Shown piece after piece: positions 1 to 9,402 of a stretch of 28,077 bases of DNA (position 1 is its first letter; every line of letters begins with the position of its first letter). Source of the stretch: CAZUMH01 sp964621645 (GTDB lineage: Bacteria > Zhuqueibacterota > QNDG01 > JAGLOF01); assembly GCA_964621645.1 (NCBI GenBank), contig CAZUMH010000039.1, positions 1 to 28,077 of the forward strand, written 5' to 3'. Under the pieces are notes generated by a model. It saw nothing but the letters and a program-made list of their open reading frames with translations. It did no database searches and was not told where the DNA came from. The position numbers and the translations under genes are program-made.

Positions 1-430
<430 letters not shown>

Positions 431-503
431 GTAATTCTTTGCCTTTGGCAGATGATTGGCTGCTTGATTAGATCAGGCTATTGATTTTCAAGTTTCAGAG
501 TTT

Positions 504-619
504 TCTGGCGGTCATAGCGTGGAGGCCACACCCGATCCCATTCCGAACTCGGAAGTTAAGCTCCCCAGCGCCGATGGTACTGCTTGGGAGACCTTGTGGG
601 AGAGTAGGACGCCGCCAGA
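504..619 (+). rRNA. 5S ribosomal RNA
   Basis: A 116-nt 5S rRNA. The terminal helix is visible as TCTGGCGG at 504-511 pairing with CCGCCAGA at 612-619. The conserved core blocks CCCGATCCCATTCCGAACTC, GGAAGTTAAG and CGCCGATGGTA lie between them. It follows 23S after a 73-nt spacer that holds no tRNA, giving the standard 23S-5S order at the end of an rRNA operon. Confidence 0.97.
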
Positions 620-629
620 TTAAAAATGA

Positions 630-661
630 AAGACCCGTTCGACATGAACGGGTCTTTTTTA
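630..661 (+). terminator. Intrinsic terminator of the rRNA operon
   Basis: AAGACCCGTTC at 630-640 pairs perfectly with GAACGGGTCTT at 646-656 around the five-base loop GACAT, and the 3' arm runs into a T tract. It starts 10 nt after the end of 5S, as expected for the end of an rrn transcript. Confidence 0.95.
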
Positions 662-1016
662 TTATCAATGAAAACCATCCCGAATCCATCAATAATGGTA
701 TGTAGTAGATCGTGATGATGGCAGTTGACTCCTTCCAGATCGTCTATTATGATAGAAAGATACCACTTGTACGTATGGTACCCCGGTTATTCATGTTACG
801 ATAGTGCTATTGTGGAATTGTCCCTACATTTCATTCTGATATGTATGGCAGATAGTTCTCAATATATTCTGACTGGCACTTCATAAAAATCAAATGGTTA
901 TGTTGTCTTGTGCCGTAATAACGCTAATGCTGAGGACTCTGGCATAATTTTTGACAAATTTTTTCACAATCATTTACCCAAATAGAGATTGTCGGCTTTT
1001 ACGGTGGAGACATTAC
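662..1016 (+). other. Gene-free region between the rRNA terminator and the chemotaxis receptor
   Basis: I see no convincing coding region in these 355 bases. The region is AT-rich. It contains one good promoter at 725-753 and, near its end, the ribosome-binding site of the following receptor gene (GGTGGAG at 1003-1009). A second TTGACA at 951-956 has no acceptable -10 element at the right distance. No terminator or clear RNA fold was found. Confidence 0.6.
725..753 (+). promoter_or_regulatory. Candidate sigma70-type promoter
   Basis: TTGACT at 725-730 and TATGAT at 748-753 are separated by exactly 17 bases; each hexamer matches the consensus at five of six positions. Transcription would start near 760, leaving a leader of about 255 nt before the receptor start at 1017. 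It could alternatively drive a small RNA. Confidence 0.55.
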
Positions 1017-3014
1017 ATGGATAGGAAAACCAATATCCAGAGAAAGATACTACTGCCTGTTCTTGCTGCTGCAGGAACGATACTGGCTGTTGTCGCGCTG
1101 GTTACCATACTCTCCATTCGTGATCTTGTGCGGGACCGCATACAAAATGAAGCGATGGAACTGGTACAATTCAAGAGTGATGAAATTATCTCGTTTCTAA
1201 AACAGAAGTCTCAAATCGCGATGACCTTTTTTCAGAATCCTTTTCTTCTCGAGTGGTTTTCCAATTATGACCGTTTCCGCAAACCCATTACCGGTGATGT
1301 CGACTACCGGAAAATTATCGAATATTTTCAGACGGTCATGGAAGATGATCCTGCCGTCAAGTCGATTTTTCTGGCGCTCGATAATACCGAGGAATACTTC
1401 GATCATGAAGGACGATTTGAAGATGAAACATACCGTGTAAAGGAGCGTGCCTGGTGGCACACGGCTCTCGGTCAGAACAGACTTTACTGCGAACTGGGTG
1501 ATGTTGATTATGAAGACGGCAGCATCAATACCACCATGCAGATGCCGGTTCTCAACAAAGAAGGACGATTTCTTGGAATCGGAGGTGTCGATATCCTGAT
1601 CACCACGGTCGGCGATATCGTCAGTAATATTAATTACAAGGAACAGGGCGATGCCTTTCTTGTTGATGAGAACGGTAATATTATTTACTTCCCCAGTGAA
1701 GATTTCAGAAAACTGTATGCAAAGCCGATAAGTGATGTCGATGAATCGTTCAGCGGTACCAGCGGTTTCGCAGCATTGGGCGATCAGATTGCGGAACATG
1801 ATGAAAGAATAATTAATCTGCACTGGCAGGGCAAAGAGCATATTGCGTTTTTTACTCCAGTACGGGCACAGATTCCCGCAGTGGACTGGACTCTTGGTTT
1901 CTTAGTGCCGACAGAGTTGATTCAGCAGCCGGTGCGAAGGACCACATTCATATCGATTGCTGGAATAATAGCCGCACTCTTCAGTCTCTTTATTGCCACT
2001 AATGTCATTATCAAAAGATCGGTGGCGCCATTAAACGTGTTGTCAGAGTGCCTTAATGAAATGGCAAATGAACGGAGTGATCTTACCAGAGAGTTGCCCG
2101 TGGAATCGGATGATGCGATTGGTAAAACCGCTAAAAACTTCAATACGTTTATTTCCCATATCAGGCAAATGCTGATGATTGTTATCACCAAAGTCAAAGA
2201 AGTAATGGAGCGCATTGCTCATATTCATTCCCGTTCCGAGACCATCATTGAAGATTTCAAGAAAATGATGTTTAAAACACAGGAAGCATCTCAAACTTCA
2301 AAAAGTATGCTCACAATAGTGAACGAATTCAATCAGGATGCAATTCGGATCGCGGGGCTGGCTGAGCAGTCGAAAGGATCAGTAGAACGTGGAGAAAAAC
2401 TGATCACAAAACGCATTGAAGAATTGGCAAAAATTACCCAATCCGTTATTTCGGTTTACAATTCAATGCAGGATCTGAATACAAAAGCCGCAAGGATAAC
2501 CGAAACCGTACATACGATCAAAGAGATCAGTGACAGTATTTCGCTGCTGGCTCTCAACGCCTCGATAGAAGCCGCCCAGGCTGGCGAGGCGGGGAAAGGA
2601 TTTGCCGTCGTCGCCTCGGAGGTACAATCACTCAGCCAGAGTACTGCTGTGGCAAATAAAGAAACCGGGAATATGCTGACACAATTGCAGAAAGATATTA
2701 CGATGCTGTATAAAAGAATACTGGATGTAAAGCAGGAGATGGCGAATGAAATTGAGGAGTCGAAAGCGATTATCGATACGTTCCAGTCATTGAATAATGA
2801 TGTATACGAGACTCACGCTTCTACAGCAAAGATCAAAGTGCAGACCGAACGGCAGGTCGAGGCTATCGAGAAATTCGATAGTCATATCCAGGATATATCA
2901 AACGCGGTTGATCATCTTGAAAACGAGATACTCCAGTCCTTTGAAGAAATAACCGGCGTTGACGTAAGTGTCAAGACGTTACTGGAGTCGGCTCAGGAAT
3001 TCAAGGTAGAGTGA
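1017..3014 (+). CDS. Methyl-accepting chemotaxis protein (dCache-HAMP-MCP signal)
   Basis: A transmembrane chemoreceptor of 665 residues that would pass ligand binding outside the cytoplasm to a CheA/CheW complex. The start at 1017 is chosen because GGTGGAG lies 7 nt upstream; an in-frame TTG at 951 has no such site. Membrane segments lie at about residues 11-34 and 308-331. Between them is a periplasmic region with a dCache-type AWWHTAL motif near residue 145 and a GVDIL motif near 190. A HAMP linker follows at about 332-385. The signalling tip is at about 500-550, with LALNASIEAAQAGEAGKGFA and a following VVASEV block. The protein ends EFKVE, so there is no C-terminal NWxxF tether for CheR/CheB. 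No other chemotaxis gene is nearby and the ligand cannot be predicted. The gene looks more AT-rich than the genes to its right. Confidence 0.93.
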   Translation: MDRKTNIQRKILLPVLAAAGTILAVVALVTILSIRDLVRDRIQNEAMELVQFKSDEIISFLKQKSQIAMTFFQNPFLLEWFSNYDRFRKPITGDVDYRKIIEYFQTVMEDDPAVKSIFLALDNTEEYFDHEGRFEDETYRVKERAWWHTALGQNRLYCELGDVDYEDGSINTTMQMPVLNKEGRFLGIGGVDILITTVGDIVSNINYKEQGDAFLVDENGNIIYFPSEDFRKLYAKPISDVDESFSGTSGFAALGDQIAEHDERIINLHWQGKEHIAFFTPVRAQIPAVDWTLGFLVPTELIQQPVRRTTFISIAGIIAALFSLFIATNVIIKRSVAPLNVLSECLNEMANERSDLTRELPVESDDAIGKTAKNFNTFISHIRQMLMIVITKVKEVMERIAHIHSRSETIIEDFKKMMFKTQEASQTSKSMLTIVNEFNQDAIRIAGLAEQSKGSVERGEKLITKRIEELAKITQSVISVYNSMQDLNTKAARITETVHTIKEISDSISLLALNASIEAAQAGEAGKGFAVVASEVQSLSQSTAVANKETGNMLTQLQKDITMLYKRILDVKQEMANEIEESKAIIDTFQSLNNDVYETHASTAKIKVQTERQVEAIEKFDSHIQDISNAVDHLENEILQSFEEITGVDVSVKTLLESAQEFKVE

Positions 3015-3338
3015 TATACAAGTAAAGGTTAATCTGTATTTCCTCCCTGGGAGAGTAAAACAACGGAACAGTAATATGTTTAAGAAATTGTTTACGGCGG
3101 CGAAGCATTGTCAGCCTGTACTCACTTTCTTGGCATTTACTTTGAAGTAGATTGTGCCGCTTTTATGTCCGGAAAAAGATGCGGGGACCCTGATTTTTTT
3201 AGAAAAAGTGGGCGCTGTCGAAGATCCTCCTCATCAGTTTATCATTATAGAAATCTCCGGCTGAATACCCGAAAAAGATCAAACTCGATCATGCGGATGA
3301 TCATTGGGATTATTCCAGTGATGGAGCTCAAGCAGCGT
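3015..3338. other. Intergenic region between converging chemoreceptor and ABC exporter operon
   Basis: These 324 bases separate the receptor from the end of the leftward exporter operon. No intrinsic terminator with a T tract is obvious for either side. A small hairpin, GATCAT at 3287-3292 with ATGATC at 3297-3302, lacks a T run. The region includes a possible broken small gene (3076-3264), listed separately. Confidence 0.5.
3076..3264 (+). pseudogene. Possible small gene remnant with an in-frame TAG
   Basis: An ATG at 3076 opens a frame reading MFKKLFTAAKHCQPVL and onward to residue 24, where a TAG stands at 3148-3150. The same frame then continues for 37 codons of protein-like sequence (including GTLIFLEKVGAVEDPP) to a TGA at 3262-3264. 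One amber codon therefore splits a frame of about 62 codons. I do not recognise the product. It may be a decayed gene or chance. A second frame from 3251 to 3358 also reads plausibly (KLDHADDHWDYSS), which could fit a further frameshift, but this is weak. Confidence 0.25.
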
Positions 3339-4457
3339 TTAGTATACCCGTTTCCTGAATCGGACTGAGGCGGCAAGAATGACAGTCAGTCCGAACATGA
3401 TCATGAAGAGTGCTTGTTTCCAAAGATGGATCAACGGCGTTCCCTTGAGATAAATCTCCCGAATAACGATCATGAAGTACCTGAGGGGATTGAGGTAGGT
3501 GACGGCCTGGATGACCTTCGGCATATTCTCGATGGGAATGAAAAATCCGGAAAGGAGCAAAGCGAAAATAGTGAAAAACCAGGTGACAAACATGGCTTGC
3601 TGCTGTGTATGGGCCAGTGTCGACGCGAAAATTCCCAGGCCGAGGGTACTGAGCATAAAGATCAGAGCGATTCCGTAGAGTGAGAGGAGACTGCCCTTCA
3701 TCCAGAGGCCGAATATGAGTCCAGCGGCAAGGATACCCACATTCATCAGCAGGAATCCTACCACGGCAAAGGGAATGATCTTGCCGAGGATCAGTTCATG
3801 TTTTTTAATTGGTGTCACCATCAGCTGTTCCAGTGTTCCGATCTCCTTTTCTCTGACGATCGCCATGCCCGTGAGAAAAGAGGTGATCATGGTGACTAGG
3901 ATACCGATGATGCCCGGGACAATATTATTCTTACTCTCCAATTCCGGATTATACCGCATTTGCGGAATCAAGGTGGTACGCTGGATTGGATTGACGGGCA
4001 TCAACCCCGCTTCCGTGTAAAATTCCTCTTTAAGCTTGGCAGTGATCCGGCCGGCGTAGGCGAGAGCGATCCCGGCCGTATTGCCGTCCACTCCGTCACT
4101 GATGGTCTGAATCGCCGGAGATCGGCCGTTATGCATATCCCGTTGAAAATGGGGAGGGATAATTATCGCCATTTGGATGCGGCCGCGGTCGATCCAGTCG
4201 ACGGCTTCCTTTTCTGAACCAAGCGTTCCTATATTGGTAAAAGATTCAGTTTCGGTGAAGACATCTATGACCTTTCGGCTGACCGGAGTGTTGTCCCAGT
4301 CGACAAACGCTATCGGTACATTACGCACATCGGTGCTGACCGCGAATCCCAGAATGACGATCTGAATGAAAGGCATACCGAAGATAATGCCGATGAAGGC
4401 CTTTTCCCGGAATATTTGATGGAACTCTTTTTTGATGAGACAAATGATGCGGTACAT
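3339..4457 (-). CDS. ABC-2 type exporter permease (YbhR-like)
   Basis: Inner-membrane subunit of the exporter and the last gene of the operon, 372 residues. It has the ABC2_membrane_3 layout: a first membrane helix at about residues 21-41, a large extracytoplasmic domain at about 45-175, then a cluster of five helices from about 180 to near the C-terminus. After the second helix comes the signature VREKEIGTLEQLMVTPI (about 201-217), the coupling segment that contacts the ATPase. It starts 3 nt after the stop of the preceding permease, so the two are very likely co-translated. By analogy with YbhS/YbhR they form the heterodimeric pore. The substrate is not predictable from sequence. Confidence 0.9.
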   Translation of the reverse strand: MYRIICLIKKEFHQIFREKAFIGIIFGMPFIQIVILGFAVSTDVRNVPIAFVDWDNTPVSRKVIDVFTETESFTNIGTLGSEKEAVDWIDRGRIQMAIIIPPHFQRDMHNGRSPAIQTISDGVDGNTAGIALAYAGRITAKLKEEFYTEAGLMPVNPIQRTTLIPQMRYNPELESKNNIVPGIIGILVTMITSFLTGMAIVREKEIGTLEQLMVTPIKKHELILGKIIPFAVVGFLLMNVGILAAGLIFGLWMKGSLLSLYGIALIFMLSTLGLGIFASTLAHTQQQAMFVTWFFTIFALLLSGFFIPIENMPKVIQAVTYLNPLRYFMIVIREIYLKGTPLIHLWKQALFMIMFGLTVILAASVRFRKRVY

Positions 4458-4460
4458 CGG

Positions 4461-5552
4461 TTACTCCAGGGTCGTGTTGAATTTTCTGATACTGACGCCG
4501 ATCAGCACCACTGAGAAGAGTATCATGGCCACCAGTTGGGGAAACAAGGCACCGGCTCCTACTCCTTTAAGCATGATACTCCTGATGATCACCAGAAAGT
4601 GAGTTGCGGGGATCAGTTGTGAAAATCCCTGCAGAATCAGCGGCATGCTGCGAACAGGAAAGATGAATCCGCTTAACAAAAATGAAGGGAGAATGGTAAT
4701 GACCATGGTAGCCATCATGGCCACCTGTTGGGAGCGAGTAGCTGTGGAAATGAGCAGTCCGAAGCTGAGTCCGCAGAGAATATAGAGTGTCAACATCACT
4801 AAGAGAAGAAGTGCCGAACCGTGAATCGGAACACTGAACCAGAAATGGGCCAGTAAAAGAATGATGGAGCTGTCCACGAGACTCAGCGCCAGGTAGGGAA
4901 TGAGCTTGCCGATGATCAGCTGGTTGGGCCTGATTGGACTCACGAGGATCTGTTCCATACTGCCAAGCTCTTTCTCTCTGACAATAGCGATGCTGGTGAG
5001 GAGGGCGCTGATGAGAATGATAATGATCGCCACCAGCCCCGGCACAAAGAAGTAAGCGGATTTAAGATCCGGATTATAGAGCAGGCGCGGTTGAACGGAA
5101 AAAAGTGTACGGCTGTTGCCGGAAGCATCCCGATTGAAAGAAACGGTGATTTGACTGAGATAGTTCAGGATATAGTTGGCGGCATTGGGATCACTGGCAT
5201 CGATGAGCAGCTGTATGTTACCGCCCTGCTGCCTGCTGAATTCAGGTGGAATGATGATGGCGCAACGTGCTTGCCGCCGCTGGAAGACATCCTCGATCTT
5301 CTTTTCCGGAATATCACGCCCGGTAATGTGAAAAAATTTGGTCGCTGTTATTCTGTCGATGTAGCTGCGGCTGAGCGGGCTGGCGGCATGATCGTTGATG
5401 ATGATGGATATCTCTTTCATCTCCAGTGTAATAGCATAACCGTAAAGGAAGAGCATGAGAACCGGCATGAGGAAGACGATAACCAGCGTCTGTGGATCTC
5501 GCCATATATGGATAAACTCCTTTTTTACAATCGACCAGATCAATGTTTTCAT
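4461..5552 (-). CDS. ABC-2 type exporter permease (YbhS-like)
   Basis: A 363-residue paralogue of the downstream permease. A membrane helix lies at about residues 22-41, an extracytoplasmic domain spans about 45-165, and further helices run from about 168 onward. The conserved VREKELGSMEQILVSPI segment is at about 191-207. Its ATG overlaps the stop of the upstream ATPase by 4 nt (ATGA), which supports translational coupling. It is expected to pair with the 3339-4457 product as the membrane core driven by the two ATPases. It belongs to the family containing E. coli YbhS and YhhJ. Confidence 0.9.
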   Translation of the reverse strand: MKTLIWSIVKKEFIHIWRDPQTLVIVFLMPVLMLFLYGYAITLEMKEISIIINDHAASPLSRSYIDRITATKFFHITGRDIPEKKIEDVFQRRQARCAIIIPPEFSRQQGGNIQLLIDASDPNAANYILNYLSQITVSFNRDASGNSRTLFSVQPRLLYNPDLKSAYFFVPGLVAIIIILISALLTSIAIVREKELGSMEQILVSPIRPNQLIIGKLIPYLALSLVDSSIILLLAHFWFSVPIHGSALLLLVMLTLYILCGLSFGLLISTATRSQQVAMMATMVITILPSFLLSGFIFPVRSMPLILQGFSQLIPATHFLVIIRSIMLKGVGAGALFPQLVAMILFSVVLIGVSIRKFNTTLE

Positions 5553-6292
5553 GCTGTCTCCCCGGCGGTGATGTTTACAAACACCTGTTGCATGCTGTTT
5601 GCCCGATATTTTTCCTTCAGCCGGGCCGGGGTATCCAGTTCCACGATGCTTCCCTCACGCATAATGCTGACCCGATGACAGTATTCGGCTTCATCCATAT
5701 AGTGAGTCGTGACGAATATGGTTTTCCCCCGTTCGGCCAGCTGGTAGATGAGCAGCCAGAATTCACGGCGGGAAGCTGGATCCACGCCGCTGGTTGGTTC
5801 ATCCAGGAATATTATATCCGGATCATGGAGTACGGCGGTCCCCAGAGCAAGACGTTGTTTCCAGCCAAGGGGCAGGTCCCGGGTGAGCTGTCCGGCGTGA
5901 TCCTGCAGATGCAGATTGTGGAGCAGTTGAGCCGCGGCCTGTTTGAGGCGTTGGCGCCTGAGGCCGTAAATACCCCCGTAAAATTCAATATTCTCGCTGA
6001 CTGTCAGATCTTCGTAGAGGCTGAACTGCTGGCTCATGTAGCCGATTCTTGTTTTTATTTTCTCAGCCTGGGTTCCTACATTAAGACCGGCGACTTGAGC
6101 TGATCCAGACGAGGGCTGCAACAGACCACAGAGCATCCGGATCGTTGTTGTTTTGCCGGCGCCGTTAGCGCCCAGAAATCCAAAGATCTCTCCTTTCTGT
6201 ACGGAGAAAGAGATATTGTCCACCGCAGTAAAGGTGCCGAATACTCTGGTCAATCCGGTAGCGGTAACTGCGGTTTCAGAAACAGTTTTCAT
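5549..6292 (-). CDS. ABC exporter ATPase, equivalent to the C-terminal half of YbhF
   Basis: A 247-residue nucleotide-binding subunit. Walker A GANGAGKTT is at 41-49, the Q-loop glutamine near 88-89, Walker B IIFLDEP at 160-166, and a switch histidine in TTHYMDEAE follows. The signature motif is DLPLGWKQ (139-146) in place of LSGGQ. As I recall, that variant is typical of the second half of E. coli YbhF, so this protein is best read as that half encoded alone. Its start overlaps the upstream ATPase stop by 4 nt and its stop overlaps the permease start by 4 nt. It should pair with the 6289-7197 product as an ATPase heterodimer. Confidence 0.92.
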   Translation of the reverse strand: MKTVSETAVTATGLTRVFGTFTAVDNISFSVQKGEIFGFLGANGAGKTTTIRMLCGLLQPSSGSAQVAGLNVGTQAEKIKTRIGYMSQQFSLYEDLTVSENIEFYGGIYGLRRQRLKQAAAQLLHNLHLQDHAGQLTRDLPLGWKQRLALGTAVLHDPDIIFLDEPTSGVDPASRREFWLLIYQLAERGKTIFVTTHYMDEAEYCHRVSIMREGSIVELDTPARLKEKYRANSMQQVFVNITAGETA

Positions 6293-7197
6293 CGGATCAG
6301 CTCCAAAAACAAATGTTCCAATGTCGGATCGACAGGTTCGATTCCCTCGTTGATAATGTGATGCTCCGTTAGCAAATCCTCGAACGATGAGATGCCGCTG
6401 CCGGAGCGGTCGATGACGTGCACACAGCTGCCAAACAGCTGCAGTTGGTCTGCATCCACTTCCTGCTCGAGACGCCGGTAAAGCTGGTGAGGATTATCGC
6501 TTTTTATCTGGTAAATGGGAGCCAAAAATCCGCGGGTCAAGATCTCGGGACTATCCTGTGCCAGGATCCGGCCTTCGTGGATCAATCCCACCCGGTCACA
6601 GAGCCGTGCTTCATCCATATAGGCCGTGGAGACAAATATGGTCGTGCCATCCTCGGAGAGGTGCCGCAGGATACCCCAGAATTCATTTCGCGACACAGGA
6701 TCTACTCCGAATGTGGGTTCATCGAGAACGATTACTTCCGGCTTGTGCATGAGCATACACGAGAGTGCCAGCTTCTGTTTCATACCGCCGGAGAGGGCGC
6801 CTGCCCGGCGGGTACGGAAAGGCTCCAGCTGGGAGAAGGCATACAATTGTTGCATCCGCTTTTGTTGTTCCTGTAACGGAATCTGGAAAAGATCGCCGAA
6901 AAACCGCAGGTTTTGTTCCACAGAAAGGTCCCGGTAAAGGCTGAACCGCTGGGGCATATACCCAATGCGGCTGCGGACCCGGCGCGGATCATCCGGCACG
7001 CTTTTGCCGAGGAACAGTACCTCACCGGCATCGGGGCGGAGCAGTGAAACGAGGATGCGGATGATAGTGGTCTTCCCCGCACCATCGGGACCGATCAGCC
7101 CGTATATCGTTCCTTTTTCAACGCTGAGGGAGATACCTTTCACCGCCCTCACCGAACCATAATTTTTATAAAGATCTGAGATTTTGATCGGCTGCAT
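6289..7197 (-). CDS. ABC exporter ATPase, equivalent to the N-terminal half of YbhF
   Basis: A 302-residue ATPase with Walker A GPDGAGKTT at 36-44, a canonical signature LSGGMKQ at 135-141 and Walker B VIVLDEP at 155-161. The region after about residue 230 is a C-terminal extension common in exporter ATPases of this type, ending in an acidic, leucine-rich tail. A GGGAG ribosome site lies 8 nt before the ATG. The two ATPase genes stand in the same order as the two halves of YbhF, which makes a split or unfused version the simplest reading. The gene starts 23 nt after the membrane-fusion protein stop. Confidence 0.92.
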   Translation of the reverse strand: MQPIKISDLYKNYGSVRAVKGISLSVEKGTIYGLIGPDGAGKTTIIRILVSLLRPDAGEVLFLGKSVPDDPRRVRSRIGYMPQRFSLYRDLSVEQNLRFFGDLFQIPLQEQQKRMQQLYAFSQLEPFRTRRAGALSGGMKQKLALSCMLMHKPEVIVLDEPTFGVDPVSRNEFWGILRHLSEDGTTIFVSTAYMDEARLCDRVGLIHEGRILAQDSPEILTRGFLAPIYQIKSDNPHQLYRRLEQEVDADQLQLFGSCVHVIDRSGSGISSFEDLLTEHHIINEGIEPVDPTLEHLFLELIR

Positions 7198-7220
7198 GCT
7201 GCCCGCTCCCCGCTCCCCGT

Positions 7221-8105
7221 TTAGTCGCCGGTACTCTGAATCAGTTCCACATCCGCGGGCATGCCGATCTTGAGACGGCCCGCCCGGTTGGGAACCCTGA
7301 TTTTTACGGCATACACCAGGGTGGTGCGGGTTTCTTTGGTGAGGATCGTTTTCGGGGTGAATTCAGCCTCACTGGCAATCCAGCGGATGGTACCCTCAAA
7401 AGGAGAATCGACACCGTCAACAAAAATATTCGCTTTGCCGCCGATGGTTATATCAGGCAACCGCTCCAAGGACACATAGATCGTTGCTTCCAGAAAAGAA
7501 AGATCCGCAATTTCAAAGAGGGCCAATCCCGGCGCCGCTGTCTCTCCAGGCTGGTGTAAAACGGTGAGCAGCGTGCCGTCGAGCGGGGAAGTGATGACAG
7601 TGTCATTCAGGTTAATCCGTGCGATATCCATCGCTGCCTTGAGCTGATCGATCTTGGCGGTAAGAATATGCTGCTGATTGAGCAATCCCTCCATCTGTGC
7701 TTTCACTCCCGTCACCTGAGCGGCCAGTTCATCCCTGCTTTGGGGGGTGACTGCGCCGTCTTTCACCAGCGTTTCAGTCTTCGTTAGAGTCTGTTCCGCC
7801 AGGTCGAGATGTGATTTCAACTGGGCGATCTGTGCGTCAAGCGTGGTCCGATTCAGTTCAGCTTCTCGAAGACGGGCCTCCTGCTGCCGATACAGGGCCT
7901 GGTACCGGCGGGCATCGATCACCGCCAAGAGCTGGTTCTTTTTTACCTGCTGTCCTTCCTCCACACAGACGGAATCAATGGTTCCGGCTGTTTCGGAAGA
8001 AACGGTTACCGTTTTCGTCTCCAGCCGTCCATTATAGAGATCGGCTTGATGGTTGCCGCCGCAGGATATAAACAATGGTATCAGTGAAATAGCAATTCGT
8101 TTCAT
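7221..8105 (-). CDS. HlyD/YbhG-family membrane fusion lipoprotein
   Basis: Periplasmic adaptor linking the inner-membrane ABC pump to the outer-membrane channel, 294 residues. The N-terminus is a short signal ending in the lipobox LFISC, so Cys15 would be lipidated and anchor the protein. A split biotinyl-lipoyl-like domain (AGTIDSVCVEEGQQVKKNQL near residue 40 and TSPLDGTLL near 170) flanks an alpha-helical coiled-coil hairpin at about 65-160. A beta-barrel domain follows. A GAGG site lies 5 nt before the ATG. The length suits the short YbhG type. The gene lies 10 nt after the outer-membrane factor gene. Confidence 0.9.
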   Translation of the reverse strand: MKRIAISLIPLFISCGGNHQADLYNGRLETKTVTVSSETAGTIDSVCVEEGQQVKKNQLLAVIDARRYQALYRQQEARLREAELNRTTLDAQIAQLKSHLDLAEQTLTKTETLVKDGAVTPQSRDELAAQVTGVKAQMEGLLNQQHILTAKIDQLKAAMDIARINLNDTVITSPLDGTLLTVLHQPGETAAPGLALFEIADLSFLEATIYVSLERLPDITIGGKANIFVDGVDSPFEGTIRWIASEAEFTPKTILTKETRTTLVYAVKIRVPNRAGRLKIGMPADVELIQSTGD

Positions 8106-8115
8106 ATCATCCTCA

Positions 8116-9402
8116 TTAGTTAAAATGCCAGGTCCCCAGCGGACTACCGCTGATATAGTCGATCTCGTTGATTTGTTTTAACAGCCTGATCTGCTGCTCC
8201 CCCACTGCCAGTTCCGCCTGGGTTAGCTCCAGATTGGCGTCGTTGAATTCCGTGGCACTTACCATCCCCTGTCCGGCACGTACGCTGATCAATCTGAATT
8301 TTTCCCTGGCGACTTTCAGGGCCTCGTGCAAGAGATCCAGATTTTGTCGGATGCTTTTATATTGACGCACCGCAATATCGTACTGTAATTGCAGGTTCCG
8401 TGCCGCGTTTTGCAGTTGATAATCGACCTGCCGTTCTACCGCTTGCTGGGCCTCGACCCGCTTCCTGGCCGCCCCGAACTGAAACAGGTGCCACTCCATC
8501 CCTATGGCAGCACTACCATACGCCATCCAGTTATTGGTAATAGGATCGACCCCGGGCTTCCCGTAATTATAGGAAGCCTGCAAGGCAATCCTGGGATAGT
8601 ATACAGCGGCGGCTTTACGCCTGGACTCGACGGCCATTTCCCGACTCATATCCAAGCTGCGTAACAATTCTGAATCACCGGAGTGCAGGTCAGCGGGAGT
8701 GGGAATACTGTCGGTATGGAACCGCTCCACGGTGACCGAGCCACCTGTCAAAGCGCTAAGCTGCTGCCGGGCGGTTTCCAGACCTGATTCGGCGTTGATC
8801 AACTGCTGCTGATAGGTGAGCCGGCCCAGTGTCAGAGAGAGAGAATCAATCCCCAGAGCCATGCCGGTTTTTATCAAGGCACGGACTTTGCCAAGCTGTA
8901 AATCAGCCCGTTCCACCGCCGCCTGCAGAGAATTTATTTTCAGTTGCAGCAGCTGGGCGGTGCGATAGGCAGCGGCTGTTTGCAGCGCGGTCTCCTTCTC
9001 CTGTCTGGACAGTTCAATCCGGGCCAGGGCCCGCTTCTTCTCGCTGAACTTTATTCCCGCCTGCCGGGCAAAGCCGGAGAAGAGCACATAGGAAAGATTA
9101 AGGCTTGTGGTATAATTTTCCTTGGCTCCCAGTGAGACGCTCCCCAGAGGCAGGCCCGTCATGCGGGCGAGATCGATTTCCGCCGTCTCCGAAATAACAG
9201 ATGCGCTTGATTTCAGGGACAACTCCGGAAGTGCGGCTCTTATGGTGGATATCCGTGATGCTTCGGCCGATTCCGCCGCGGACCGGGCGGCAAATAGAGC
9301 TGGATTGCTGGCCAGGGCCATTTCGACCGTTTCTCTGAGTGTTTGGCTCAGCCCCGGCAGCGGCAGCAATATCAATAATCCGTAGATGACACGCTTTTTC
9401 AT
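8116..9402 (-). CDS. TolC-family outer membrane efflux channel
   Basis: A 428-residue outer-membrane factor that would carry the exported substrate across the outer membrane. A signal peptide (about residues 1-19, MKKR followed by a Leu-rich core and GLSQ) precedes two OEP-type repeats. Long heptad-like helices occur at about 95-215 and 300-400. Beta-barrel strands are suggested around residues 90-112 (NLSYVLFSGFARQ) and 285-310 (MEWHLFQFGAARK), the usual TolC repeat positions. The start ATG overlaps the TetR stop by 4 nt. Having its own channel in the operon differs from E. coli ybhGFSR, which depends on an unlinked TolC. Confidence 0.92.
   Translation of the reverse strand: MKKRVIYGLLILLPLPGLSQTLRETVEMALASNPALFAARSAAESAEASRISTIRAALPELSLKSSASVISETAEIDLARMTGLPLGSVSLGAKENYTTSLNLSYVLFSGFARQAGIKFSEKKRALARIELSRQEKETALQTAAAYRTAQLLQLKINSLQAAVERADLQLGKVRALIKTGMALGIDSLSLTLGRLTYQQQLINAESGLETARQQLSALTGGSVTVERFHTDSIPTPADLHSGDSELLRSLDMSREMAVESRRKAAAVYYPRIALQASYNYGKPGVDPITNNWMAYGSAAIGMEWHLFQFGAARKRVEAQQAVERQVDYQLQNAARNLQLQYDIAVRQYKSIRQNLDLLHEALKVAREKFRLISVRAGQGMVSATEFNDANLELTQAELAVGEQQIRLLKQINEIDYISGSPLGTWHFN

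Noticed and set aside
431..503. tRNA in the 23S-5S spacer
   Set aside because: No cloverleaf or TTCRA-type arm is present.
951..980. TTGACA at 951 as a -35 element
   Set aside because: No acceptable -10 hexamer lies 16-18 bases downstream.
951..1016. TTG start 22 codons upstream for the chemoreceptor
   Set aside because: No ribosome site at 951; ATG 1017 has GGTGGAG at the right distance and is followed by a basic N-terminus and membrane helix.
1197..1841. 214-codon minus-strand frame inside the chemoreceptor gene
   Set aside because: A shadow of the receptor's reading frame; no family motif or ribosome site.
3251..3358. Frame with HADDHWDYSS resembling the start of an alpha-carbonic anhydrase
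   Set aside because: Only a short stretch matches, there is no start codon, and no downstream carbonic anhydrase sequence follows.
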